Shown here piece by piece: positions 1 through 8,532 of a DNA stretch of 64,000 nt. The notes beneath the pieces are model-generated. The model was not told the origin of the DNA, did no database searches, and saw only the letters and a list, made by a program, of their open reading frames with translations. This DNA is from Haematococcus lacustris (lineage: Eukaryota; Chlorophyta; Chlorophyceae; Chlamydomonadales; Haematococcaceae). Made by a program: the position numbers and the translations under genes. Within the stretch, counting starts at the first letter, position 1. Every line of letters starts with the position of its first letter. The stretch covers positions 2,721,567-2,785,566 of the forward strand of contig JASKMD010000016.1 of the NCBI GenBank assembly GCA_030144725.1, read 5' to 3'.

Positions 1-1502
1 GCCCTGGCAGACACTGCTGACCCTACCCCTCTGGCTGAGTTCCTGACAGGCATCATCACCCTCGTGCCCAAGGCTGGCAAGCCGAGCCTCTCACCCACAG
101 CCTGCTGGCAGACCCCTCCTACGGCCTCAGCACGTGGGTCATGACCGACCCCACCGCCCCCCCCTCGCGAGGCATCAGCCCGCGGCTGCAAGCTCACGTG
201 GCGGCACTGGCTGAGCTCAAGCTGTTCCGTGGTGGCTGATGGAGCCCTGAGAGAGCTGGAGCTCAAGTGGGAGGCTAGCGCGCAGCAGGTGGCAGGCCAG
301 GGGGCAGCGGGGGAGCGGGAGCAGCAGGGCAAGGATGTGGAGGAGCGGCTCCCCGAGGAGGTGCAGGGCAGCCAACCGCCTCGCTGGCTTGACACCTCCG
401 ACAGGGCGCACCAGCGACCCTCGCCGCAGATGAGGGCGGCCCAGCAGGCTGAGCGGCAGCTGGAGGCCCAGCAGCGGCGTGGGGGCAGGCAGCTAGCTGC
501 TCAGCCCGCTCCCCGGGCCGACACCGTGGACCAGCTGGCTGTGGGTGATCAGGCGGGCCAGCCGTGTGCGAAGGTGTGGAAGGAGCTGCTAGACCCCACC
601 CTCCGTCGGGAGCATGTCATCGTGGCCTGGCGAGTGCTTCACGCCAGCCTCATGGCGGCGCCATGCTGCTCCTCAGTGGGCGCCCCACCCGCGGCGAGGA
701 CCCCCCCTTCCAGCCCCCTGACAGCCTACTGTGGCTGCGGCTGCGCGTGGCCTACCTGGGCGCAGTGTGGCGCCTCCGCAGCTCAGGAGCCGCTACAGCC
801 CTACAGCCACAGCAGGTGGCGAGGCGGGTCGTGGAGGAGATCATCTCCACCCTCACCACGGCCGTCAAGCGTGACTGGCATCGGGTGGGGAGGGACATCC
901 GCGTGGGCCTCTGCGGCGCTGTGCCCTCCACCTGGTTCAAGGGCAAGGACCCGGAGCTGGACGCTGCCCACTTCGATCAGCTGTGGCCCGAGGCGTCGGG
1001 GGGCTAGTTTGCCAAGCAGCCTAGGAGGGAGCGGAGGGGAGGGCAGGAGGGGGCAGAGGGGAGGGTTGGGGCAGGAGGAGTGGAGGAGGAGAGGGCAGCA
1101 GGGAGGCCTAGGCTTGGGAAGGGCAGGGCGCAGGGGGGGGGAGAGCTAGTGGTTCGCCTCTCCTTGCAGTGGCCTGTCCCCTTCCCCGTCGAGCCAGCCT
1201 GAGCTGTAGGTTTGCTGGTGGGGGCTTAGTGCGTTCAGGTCGTGTGGCTGGGCTTAGACTCGTGTGAGTAGTATTGTGAGGAGGGTCTGGGGAGGTGTGT
1301 AGAGCTAGGGTGGAGGGCGTTGGTGTGGGGGGGTGTCTTGACGTTGTCCTAGGGAGGGGTTTTCCTTGGGGTGTGTGGACCTTTGCTTGGGGTGTGTGGA
1401 CCGCTGTTTTCGGGGTGGGGTGCTTGGGACTCGTGTATGGGGGACCCTTGTTTGTTGTAGTCTTCTCTTTTCTTCTTTTCTTTAGTCTCTCTCTCTCTTG
1501 TA
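1..1502 (+). mobile_element. LINE-like array, unit A: 3' portion (RT-deleted) plus untranslated spacer
   Basis: This is the downstream part of a defective non-LTR retrotransposon unit. It is nearly identical to 15783-17283. It begins inside the start of the reverse transcriptase region (the ITLVPKA motif), jumps directly to sequence downstream of the RT catalytic core, and then encodes a C-terminal region ending at the stop at 1005-1007. No YxDD-containing RT core is present. The 495 bp from 1008 to 1502 is G-rich and then CT-rich (tctcttttcttcttttc) with no clear ORF. It joins directly to the start codon of the next unit, with no poly(A) between units. The copy is certainly non-autonomous. 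Confidence 0.8.
229..1007 (+). pseudogene. LINE C-terminal region, frameshifted (unit A)
   Basis: Conceptual translation gives a Gln/Ala/Arg-rich segment containing GSQPPRWLDT, then VWKELLDP and HVIVAWRVLHASLM. The latter resembles the WRLLHG-type region that follows the RT domain in plant-like LINE ORF2 proteins (zf-RVT-like). Around position 660 the frame shifts, and the protein continues as AMLLLSGRPTRGEDPPFQPP through WFKGKDPELDAAHFDQLWP to a stop. The first frame runs on without similarity, so this copy needs a frameshift to read through. I see no intact zinc-binding Cys/His set. The identical break at 16011-16789 shows that the lesion predates amplification of the array. Confidence 0.6.
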
Positions 1503-2141
1503 ATGCTCCTCTCCGTCATGATAGCGGCCCCCACCGCCCCTTGCCGCACGGAGGTCACGAGGCCTAACGCAGTTGCCCATCTCCCAGCCCAGGAGCTTGG
1601 TCCCTCTACCGGGCTGGGCACCCGGCTCGGCACGGTGCGGGTTGGGTCCTGTGAGCTGCAGGGTAGTCAGCCTCCCCGCTGGCTTGACACCGCCGCGAGG
1701 GCACCTCCGCGCCCCTCCCCGGATGACAGGAGGGCTAGGCGGGAGGAGCGGCAGCGGGTGGCTCAGTGTAGGTCGAGGCGAGGCAACACGCAGCCAGCTA
1801 CCCAGCCAGCCAGAGGGGGGCCTAGCCGGCGCCGGTATGGCATTCCCTCTTCCGGTTCCAGCTCTGAGGAGTGGGAGGCTCGGCGTGCAGGGCACCAGCA
1901 AGCCGGCAGGCAGCGTGTTGAGCAGCTTGGCCATGGGTCCCCACACGTGCGGCGCTACGGTTTGCTGAGCCCCTCTCCTAGCCTGGCCAGCTCGCTGGGG
2001 GCCTCCTGTGATAGCCCTGTAGTTGAGTCAGCAGGGCCCCGGGAGGGGAGGTTGAAGGTGCCTAAGCGGCAGCAGCCCGAGCAGGCAGCTCAGCTTGGGG
2101 AGGAGGTCGAGCAGCTCGGTCCTCTGCCCCTGCGTCCCCCT
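1503..2141 (+). pseudogene. LINE N-terminal ORF, cut by assembly gap
   Basis: This frame opens at the ATG at 1503, immediately after a CT-rich tract, and matches 13318-13956 almost base for base. The product is Arg/Gln/Pro-rich and disordered, with GSQPPRWLDT near residue 55. In the uninterrupted units this segment leads into an APE/EEP endonuclease domain. Here it is cut by the N run. The 62 bases after the gap (2242-2303) match 16664-16725, so by comparison with unit B about 2.7 kb of LINE sequence is missing from the assembly. Confidence 0.65.
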
Positions 2142-2241
2142 NNNNNNNNNNNNNNNNNNNNNNNNNNNNNNNNNNNNNNNNNNNNNNNNNNNNNNNNNNN
2201 NNNNNNNNNNNNNNNNNNNNNNNNNNNNNNNNNNNNNNNNN
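2142..2241. other. assembly gap (100 N)
   Basis: There are exactly 100 unknown bases, the conventional placeholder for a gap of unknown size. Flanking homology to unit B (2141 corresponds to 13956, 2242 to 16664) predicts roughly 2,707 bp of LINE sequence here if this unit is full length. The gap lies in a near-identical tandem array, which is a typical place for an assembler to collapse or break. Confidence 0.97.
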
Positions 2242-2298
2242 CGGGTGGGGAGGGACATCCGCGTGTGCCTCTGCGGCGCTGTGCCCTCCACCTGGTTC

Positions 2299-2303
2299 AA
2301 GGG
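2299..2303. repeat. target-site duplication AAGGG, left copy (Gypsy-1)
   Basis: AAGGG immediately precedes the 5' LTR and is repeated at 12752-12756 immediately after the 3' LTR. The interrupted LINE sequence (ttcaaggg / caaggacc) becomes continuous when the element and one copy are removed, matching 16716-16735. Confidence 0.92.
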
Positions 2304-2532
2304 TGTAACGGCGCGCGTCCGCGTGTCCGTATTCCACACTTTGGCAGAGTGACTGGGGAGGTCACTGGTGGGCTGTACACTGCCCACCATTCGGGTTCAA
2401 CTCCCGGGGGTCCCGTTCTAAACCCAAGCCCAGTTGCTGTGTGACGAGTGCGGTAGTAATGCAGTGGCGCTAACTTTACAACGACATGCTGCTCACTCTG
2501 TAAGATTAAAGGCAGCGGCTGGCGCCGTGACA
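2304..2532 (+). repeat. Gypsy-1 5' LTR (229 bp)
   Basis: Starts TGTAACGGCG and ends CGCCGTGACA. It matches 12515-12751 with a short A/T-rich length difference in the middle. It contains gggttcaactccc, which resembles a Pol III B box, followed by gtcccgttctaaaccc. A related block (ggttcgattcc...ccccgttctaagccc) occurs in the Gypsy-2 LTR. Confidence 0.93.
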
Positions 2533-2534
2533 GA

Positions 2535-2550
2535 TGGTTTCCGACCGACG
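2535..2550 (+). promoter_or_regulatory. primer-binding site, Gypsy-1
   Basis: TGGTTTCCGACCG begins two bases after the 5' LTR, as expected for a site complementary to a tRNA 3' CCA end. The same 13 bases follow the Gypsy-2 5' LTR (38464) and, on the minus strand, occur inside the TRIM at 52131-52143. I have not identified the tRNA. Confidence 0.75.
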
Positions 2551-2563
2551 TACACACAGCAAC

Positions 2564-4087
2564 ATGACGGACAAAGAGCCTCCTGGCAACTCCAACGCCG
2601 GGTCTGGTGTTACCACAGCCCCTCCTGTTACAACTCCACTAGAAACAGCGCTCGATATGATGGACAAGCTCATCGAAGCCGCACAGGCTAATCCAGCCAT
2701 GCGTGAGAAGTTCAAGGCGGTGTTTAACACCCCGTCAGGCGGCTCTATGGCCCCTGAGGACGGCCCTGGTGGCGGCCTTGGCGATGCTCTTGGTGAAGGC
2801 ATCGAGGAAGGCGAGATGGACGTGCCACCAGGACGCTACACTGGAGGAGATCTGGAATACATTGAGGAGCTGGAGCAACGCCAAGCCCAGCTGTCGGCTG
2901 AGAACGAGGCTATGCGGCAGGCGCTCTCCACCATCAACACTCAAGTAAGGCCTCGAGCTCCTACAGGCCCTAGGTCAGATCCAGCGGGTAGGCCTGATGC
3001 GTCTGCGTTTCCTGATCGACCTGCGGGGGACAACGGGCAGAAGGAACGAGCTGTCCCTATGGGCCCTCCTGTTTCAGAGCTGCCTATGCCTTTGTCGCTG
3101 AGTGCCAGGTCTATACCAGGTCCCGACAAATGGACTGATGCTTGCAGTGCTACTCATCGCAGAGCCTCTGCGTTTTGTGACGACTTAGAACGTCACTGTG
3201 CTCGCTACAGGCTTGATGTCGCGTCTGCTATGCCTGCTTTTTTGACTGGCACAGCCCGCAACACCTGGTACCCCTCAGTCAAAGACGCATATGCTGCTTT
3301 GTATGCTGACGCACCTGACTGGGCTTACCTTCGTTCCGCCTTCTGTGAATACGCAGGCGATGACCTTAGGGATGACTGCAATGTGGCTCGTACCAAGCTC
3401 ATTGACGGGTCTCTTCAGATGACCACTGGCATGCTCTTGGGCAGCTATATCATTGCGTTCAGGAACAACTTGCTGATTGCAGGTTCTGACAGCATGTGCC
3501 AGCCTTTGCTGTGCATGGTGTTTACCAGAGGTCTCAGCCCTGCTTTGCAGACTGCTGTTTTGAAGGATCTGGCTCCTTTCAAGGACCCCACTCTGTCTCA
3601 GGCCATTGATGCTGCTCGGCAGGCGCAGAGGAACATTGTCATGCTGGCCACCACAACACCATCTAAGGGTGCTGTGTCTAATGGTGTCCATGCTGTGCAG
3701 GCTGTGACGGCTATGGGTGGAGGTGCTCGCCCAGGCAGGAGGGGTTGTGGTCCCCCTCCTGGTCCTGCTGGTGGTAGCAAGCGCCCCAGGAAAATCAACC
3801 TGTGGGCCTCTCCTCGCCCTGAGCCTGGCCAGTACTGTTACAAGTGCTACCATCCTGGTCACCTGTCCAACTGGCCCTGCCCGTTCCAGCAGTACACTGC
3901 TACTGAAGCCCGCCGCAGATCTGGCTACCAGAACCCACCTAACGGTGCCAAGAAGCCTGGGCAGAAGTCTGACTCTAAGCCTCCCTCTGAGCCAGAGGAG
4001 TCTGAGTCTGAGCCTGAGCAGCGTCCCCCACCTGCTCAGCCTAAGGGCCGGCGCTCTCAGTCCGCTCGCATTGCCGTGGGCCGCTGA
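2564..4087 (+). CDS. gag: Gag-like protein of Gypsy-1
   Basis: Structural polyprotein of the retrotransposon. It would assemble virus-like particles in the cytoplasm and bind element RNA. An upstream in-frame ATG at 2534 overlaps the primer-binding site, so I prefer the Met at 2564 (MTDKEPPGNSN), giving about 507 residues. The N-terminal part is acidic and helical (EYIEELEQRQAQLSAENEAM, likely coiled coil). The central part has a retrotransposon-gag-like helical region (WAYLRSAFCEYAGDDLRDDC). Near residue 430 there is a zinc knuckle, YCYKCYHPGHLSNWPC, spaced C-x2-C-x4-H-x5-C, one residue longer than the usual last gap. The C-terminus is Ser/Glu/Pro-rich and basic. The frame is intact although the rest of the element is broken. 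Confidence 0.85.
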   Translation: MTDKEPPGNSNAGSGVTTAPPVTTPLETALDMMDKLIEAAQANPAMREKFKAVFNTPSGGSMAPEDGPGGGLGDALGEGIEEGEMDVPPGRYTGGDLEYIEELEQRQAQLSAENEAMRQALSTINTQVRPRAPTGPRSDPAGRPDASAFPDRPAGDNGQKERAVPMGPPVSELPMPLSLSARSIPGPDKWTDACSATHRRASAFCDDLERHCARYRLDVASAMPAFLTGTARNTWYPSVKDAYAALYADAPDWAYLRSAFCEYAGDDLRDDCNVARTKLIDGSLQMTTGMLLGSYIIAFRNNLLIAGSDSMCQPLLCMVFTRGLSPALQTAVLKDLAPFKDPTLSQAIDAARQAQRNIVMLATTTPSKGAVSNGVHAVQAVTAMGGGARPGRRGCGPPPGPAGGSKRPRKINLWASPRPEPGQYCYKCYHPGHLSNWPCPFQQYTATEARRRSGYQNPPNGAKKPGQKSDSKPPSEPEESESEPEQRPPPAQPKGRRSQSARIAVGR

Positions 4088-4407
4088 AGTGTTGCGCAGC
4101 CAGACAGCCAGATCTGTGCTGTGTCTGAATCTGAGCAACTGCTGAATGATGCTGCAGTTGTAGGAGCAGGGAGTGTGAGTGAGCTGAAAGCCGACTCAAC
4201 TCAAGTTCCTTTGTTTGCTTGCCCTGATGTGTCCCAGCCTGCCCTGTCAACAGGACTGCCATGTGCTGTTTTGAGTGATGTGCCCTGTAAGCTTGCTGTG
4301 CCTTCTAAGGCCCGGTACCAGCAGGCACATGTACTGGGAATGGTTGGACGTGATGGAAAGGGGGCTCTGGTCGATTACGTCGACAAGTCCCTTACCCTGC
4401 ACTCACG
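4088..4407 (+). pseudogene. protease remnant of Gypsy-1
   Basis: Downstream of gag the sequence encodes, in shifted frames, a VLGM(V/D)-like motif followed by KGALVDYVDKSLTLHS. This is the typical C-terminal flank of a Ty3/Gypsy retropepsin (compare LLGDDWL in Gypsy-2). The catalytic D-T/S-G is not clearly readable and at least one frameshift lies near 4340. The frame is cut at 4407 by the 4.1-kb insertion. With one TCACG copy removed it would continue in frame into 8533 (LHS-RKTYTVRTA). Confidence 0.5.
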
Positions 4408-4527
4408 ATAAACAAGGCCGACGCGGGGGCCTTTTTTGCATCGGATGGACTTTCTGCTCCGATAGAACGATAGAGCGTTGAGTTTAAGGGGGACCTCGCT
4501 CTTGAATGAAGTCCTAACTCGCAGCGG

Positions 4528-4542
4528 TTGCGAAGATACATC
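4528..4542. repeat. 15-bp target-site duplication of SINE, left copy
   Basis: TTGCGAAGATACATC is found at 4528-4542 and again, identical, at 4931-4945. It brackets the tRNA-like element. A long perfect duplication like this is typical of LINE-mobilised retroposons. Confidence 0.85.
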
Positions 4543-4930
4543 AAGCCAGTAGCACCCCATGCAGCAGGTGTGGTTCAGTAGCTACAAACCTCCCTCTTCT
4601 TGCGAGAGGTCGGGGGATCGACACCCGCAAGGGGCCAGAAATATTTGGCGTAATCGATCTCTCTTGAGGGCAGTGCCCGCCATCGTGCGGGGTGGGAGCT
4701 GGAGTGGAGTAGGTTAAATTCCTATGAAGCTCAGGAGGGTAGACACGTTTCCGAGCCGGGGCGTGTCGTGCTGTGAGAGCGCCCTTTAGGCATACGTCAG
4801 CCCGCGGGGGCCCCTCCCATGGTGTGAAAGACCAGAAGCGGCGCGCGGTTCCTTAGTGCACGCCCCCTGAAGCTTCGGGGGGAGTAGTCTTTCTTTCTTT
4901 TCTTTTTTTTTTTCTTTTTCTTTTCTTTCT
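4543..4930 (+). mobile_element. tRNA-like SINE (388 bp)
   Basis: The element starts just after the left TSD. Within its first 100 bases it has a Pol III type 2 promoter-like pair: an A-box-like TGGTTCAGTAGC near 4571 and a B-box-like GGATCGACACC near 4615. It has a tRNA-like anticodon-arm hairpin between them (CCTCT...AGAGG). The body is unique. Near 4863 there is a short hairpin (ccccctgaagcttcggggg). The 3' end is a T/C-rich tail (CTTT-type, 4887-4930) that abuts the right TSD. This fits a tRNA-derived SINE with a pyrimidine-rich tail. The cloverleaf is imperfect, so it is not a functional tRNA gene. Confidence 0.7.
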
Positions 4931-4979
4931 TTGCGAAGATACATCGATCCGCGCGCGAGGTACCCCCCCCTTTTTGGGA

Positions 4980-5632
4980 ATCTGCACAGATGTTGGTTAA
5001 ATGAGCCCGGAATCTGTGCAGATGCATGTCGATGCCTTTAGGAAAAGCGACATCTGTGCAGATGCCGGTTATTAAATCTGTGCAGATGCTAATAAAGGCG
5101 ACATCTGTGCAGATGTCGGTAATTAAATCTGTGCAGATGCACAAAAGGGCGACATCTGTGCAGATGCCGGTTATTAAATCTGTGCAGATGCTAATAAAGG
5201 CGACATCTGTGCAGATGTCGGTAATTAAATCTGTGCAGATGCACAAAAGGGCGACATCTGTGCAGATGCCGGTTATCATTTAAGGACGACATCTGTGCAG
5301 ATGCTAATTAAGGCGACATCTGTGCAGATGTCGGTAATTAAATCTGTGCAGATGCACAAAAGGGCGACATCTGTGCAGATGCCGGTTATCATTTAAGGAT
5401 GACATCTGTGCAGATGCTAATAAAGGCGACATCTGTGCAGATGCCGGTTATTAAATCTGTGCAGATGCTAATAAAGGCGACATCTGTGCAGATGTCGGTA
5501 ATTAAATCTGTGCAGATGCACAAAAGGGCGACATCTGTGCAGATGCCGGTTATCATTTAAGGACGACATCTGTGCAGATGCTAATAAAGGCGACATCTGC
5601 ACAGATAAATACCTCGACATCTGCACAGATGC
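4980..5632. repeat. palindromic repeat array 1 (ATCTGTGCAGAT cores)
   Basis: About 24 copies of the near-palindromic core ATCTG-TG-CAGAT are spaced alternately about 25-26 bp apart (a few about 35 bp) and form a higher-order unit of roughly 102 bp. Spacers are A/T-rich (ccggttattaa, ctaataaaggcg, tcggtaattaa, cacaaaaggg). Many cores extend to CGACATCTG-TG-CAGATGTCG, which can form a hairpin. The first and last few copies carry CTGCACAG, the reverse orientation of the central dinucleotide. It is not CRISPR-like: spacers repeat and the genome is eukaryotic. Confidence 0.9.
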
Positions 5633-6265
5633 CAAGTAGTGCAGCTGTGCACATGAAGAAAAGGCTTGCATAAAGGTTACGCAAAGGCACCGCGAAGGAA
5701 GCAAAGTCACCGCGAAGGAATCAAGACTCTTCCATTATTCAACAATCTGTGTGATATCTGCATGAAGTTTTCGCGAAGGTGGCGCGAAGGAAGCCAAGGA
5801 ACCGCGAAGGAGCTTAGAATGCCCCGTATAGCAGCAATGAGCAGCCAGGAGCAGCCAACAAAACTCGTCGCCAAAAGGCTACGAGCCAGCCAGCCGCTCA
5901 GGCGACCGGATGCCATCAGGTTAAGCGATAGGATCAAGAGATAGCGACAGAAAACGGAAGGAGGCACAGCGATGCAGCGATGCGGCATAAGAAATGCATG
6001 AGGTGCAACTACGACACGTAGCCCGAAGTATATGAGACGGAGCGGAAGAGGAGTGGAGGAGCCCGGAGAGGCGGTCAGGAGCCATGCAAGAGACGAAGCT
6101 GAGTGCACTTGAAACAAAGTTGGGTGCACCCACACAAAACCCACCCTAGCGAATGGTGAGTAGTTTATCTTGCAGTCATGTGGCTCCAAGTACCTTGCCT
6201 GATGATTTGCCAACCACTGAATTGCTGCAGGTTCAATGGTCCCAACCTCCCCTTCCCTACACCCA
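5633..6265. other. unassigned spacer within the Gypsy-1 insertion
   Basis: Contains several gcgaagg-type short repeats (5680-5810) and a purine-rich stretch, but no ORF with recognisable similarity. I see no gene here. Confidence 0.5.
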
Positions 6266-6600
6266 GCCCAGCTCAGCCCAGCCCAGCCCAGCCCAGCCCA
6301 GCCCAGCCCAGCTCAGCCCAGCCCAGCCCAGCCCAGCCCAGCCCAGCCCAGCCCAGCCCAGCCCAGCCCAGCCCAGCCCAGCCCAGCCCAGCCCAGCCCA
6401 GCCCAGCCCAGCCCAGCCCAGCCCAGCCCAGCCCAGCCCAGCCCAGCCCAGCCCAGCCCAGCCCAGCCCAGCCCAGCCCAGCCCAGCCCAGCCCAGCCCA
6501 GCCCAGCCCAGCCCAGCCCAGCCCAGCCCAGCCCAGCCCAGCCCAGCCCAGCCCAGCCCAGCCCAGCCCAGCCCAGCCCAGCCCAGCCCAGCCCAGCCCC
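6266..6600. repeat. CAGCC pentamer satellite, about 66 copies
   Basis: An almost pure tandem of AGCCC with two AGCTC variants near the left end. All six overlapping ORFs across it (PAQPS-type and LGWAG-type) are translations of the repeat, not genes. It ends in C-rich sequence (6600-6640). Confidence 0.97.
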
Positions 6601-6956
6601 TCTCCTGCCCTCCCCTCCCCTCCCCCCCCCACCACCACCTCCTTCATCACCCTACCACAAGAAGCAGGTGCACGGAGCGCAGGAGCAGCCAGGAGCTGCA
6701 GCCATGGAGGCGTTGCCAGGTAGGTATAGAAGTGGCGCTAGCAAAGTGTGAGTGGCCAGCCCTTGCACATGCGTGGTCCAATGCCCAGCCTAACCGCAAA
6801 GATGCCCATTGTTCACTGCAGGTCCCACGGTCGGCCCTCCCCTCTTCCCCCCTTCCTCCTTCCCCCTTCCCCCTCCCCTCCCCTGTCCCACCACCTCCAA
6901 GCCTGCCACCCCACCTACCTCCCGCCTTTCCCACCCCCCGCCCCACGACACACGCT

Positions 6957-7236
6957 GCAGCCCTCTCCCTACCCTACCCTTGGCGCTGGAGCCCTCTCCC
7001 TACCCTACCCATGGCGTAGCAGCCCTCTCCCTACCCTACCCATGGCGTAGCAGCCCTCTCCCTACCCTACCCTTGGCGTAGCAGCCCTCTCCCTACCCTA
7101 CCCATGGCGTAGCAGCCCTCTCCCTACCCTACCCTTGGCGTAGCAGCCCTCTCCCTACCCTACCCTTGGCGTAGTAGCCCTCTCCCTACCCTACCCTTGG
7201 CGTAGTAGCCCTCTCCCTACCCTACCCTTGGCGTAT
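6957..7236. repeat. 31-bp minisatellite, about 9 copies
   Basis: The unit is agccctctccctaccctacc followed by c(a/t)tggcgtagc. Copies differ mainly at the a/t position and in a final tag/tat. Flanked by C/T-rich sequence at 6836-6956. Confidence 0.93.
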
Positions 7237-7469
7237 CAACCTGGAGCGGGCAACCTGGAGCGGGCCCTGCCACCCTGGCCATGCCATGCCCACACACCAC
7301 AATGACCCTACCCATCCCTCTCAAAAGGGATAGCTGAGCGCTTGTGTGTTTGTCAGCCCGTGCTTGTTGTGCGACACGGCATAGGTGTCGTAGGTGGGAG
7401 TCAATGGTAGTGTGGTGGGTGAAGGATAGCGGGAGCACCTAAGAGGAGCTTCTTGCGATGTTGTGTTGT

Positions 7470-7676
7470 CACCATGGTGTGGTGTGGTGTGGTGTGGGTG
7501 ATGGTGTAGTGTGGTGTGGTTTGGGTGATGGTTTGGGTGATGGTGTGGGTGATGGTGTGGGTGATGGTGTGGTGTGGTGTGGTGATGGTGTGGGGTGGTG
7601 TGGTGATGGTGATGGTGATGGTGATGATGATGGTGATGATGGTGATGACGGTGATGATGGTGATGATGGTGGTGTG
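7470..7676. repeat. GGTGTG/GGTGAT simple-repeat tract
   Basis: A run of ggtgtggtgt, gggtgatggt and gatgatggt motifs. ORFs through it (GDGVGDG, MVWVMV, ITIIT) are repeat translations. Confidence 0.93.
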
Positions 7677-7730
7677 TGGTGTCACCTTCTTGTTGTGTTG
7701 TGTCGTTGCTACCTTGTCACATCGTAGGGA

Positions 7731-8072
7731 GGTGTTGCGGTCATTGGGTGCATCAATGCATGTGCTTAGCATTTCCATATTGAGGTGTTGTGGAGTGATG
7801 GTGCATCGAGACATGTGCTTGCAAGTCCCGTAGTGAGGTGTTGCGGGATGTTTGAGTGTCAATGCATGTGTTTTGCGGGGGTGTTGCGGGGTGTTTGGTC
7901 GTCAATGCATGTGTTTTGCGGGGGTGTAGCGAGGTGTTGCGGGATGTTTGGGTGTCAATACATGTGTTTTGCGGGGGTGTAGCGAGGTGTTGCGGGGTGT
8001 TTGGGTGTCAATACATGTGTTTTGCGAGGGTGTAGCGAGGTGTTGCGGGGTGTTTGGATGTGGATACATTTG
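7731..8072. repeat. about 53-bp tandem repeat, about 7 copies
   Basis: The unit begins gtgttgcggg(a/g)tgtttggg and includes tgtcaatgcatgtgttttgc. Left copies are diverged and right copies nearly identical. Confidence 0.85.
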
Positions 8073-8097
8073 CTTTGCGGATGTAATAGTCGATGAA

Positions 8098-8480
8098 ATA
8101 GTCGACATCTGTGCAGATGGAGCCACGACATCTGCACAGCCAAGCCGCAAATGTAAAAGTCGACATCTGTGCAGATGCTACAAACAACATCTGCACAGCC
8201 ATGGCTCGAATGTAATAGTCGACATCTGTGCAGATGTCGTTGTCAGCAGCTGCACAGATGTCGGTCACGACATCTGCACAGCCAAGAATTGAATGTAATA
8301 GTCGACATCTGTGCAGATGTCGTCGTCAGCAGATGCACAGATGTTGGTTGCGGTATACGACATCTGTGCAGATGTCGACTTTCCGCAGCTGCACAGATGT
8401 CGACATCGCCTGCATCTGTGCAGATGTCAACTATTAGCAGCTGTGCAGATAAAAGACAACCGACATCTGTGCAGATTTCC
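8098..8480. repeat. palindromic repeat array 2 (same core as array 1)
   Basis: About 14 copies of the ATCTG-TG/CA-CAGAT core recur at the right end of the insertion, many as CGACATCTGTGCAGATGTCG, with both TG- and CA-centred versions intermingled (gacatctgtgcagatgtcg, acgacatctgcacagcc). Spacers include aatgtaatagt. Together with array 1 it nearly brackets the minisatellite block. Confidence 0.9.
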
Positions 8481-8532
8481 AATTCTTGAAATTCGCGGTC
8501 CAACTACGTCGCAACGGATGCACGGATTCACG

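Larger units (their letters stand above)
4408..8527. mobile_element. 4.1-kb non-coding insertion inside Gypsy-1, flanked by TCACG
   Basis: TCACG at 4403-4407 is repeated at 8528-8532. Joining across the two restores a continuous protease-to-RT reading direction, so everything between looks like an insertion or a series of them. Its content is almost wholly repetitive: a SINE, a palindrome array, a pentamer array, a 31-bp minisatellite, GGTGAT-type repeats, a 53-bp repeat and a second palindrome array. No transposase-like ORF was found. The long ORFs here are translations of repeats. No convincing terminal inverted repeat was seen. Confidence 0.55.

Noticed and set aside
4565..4645. functional tRNA gene
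   Set aside because: A- and B-box-like motifs are present, but the acceptor stem does not pair and the sequence lies at the head of a SINE with a TSD.
4980..5632. CRISPR array
   Set aside because: Repeats are short palindromes with recurring, not unique, spacers; no cas genes; the sequence is eukaryotic nuclear.
6153..7081. Pro/Ala/Ser-rich secreted protein genes (long ORFs in all frames)
   Set aside because: Translations of the AGCCC pentamer and the 31-bp minisatellite; open on both strands and in every frame because the repeat lacks stops.
7401..7862. Ile/Thr-rich and Gly/Asp-rich ORFs
   Set aside because: Products of the GGTGAT simple repeat, open on both strands.
4408..8527. Helitron or Polinton
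   Set aside because: No Rep/helicase, polymerase or capsid-like ORF, no CTRR-type hairpin end and no long TIR could be seen.
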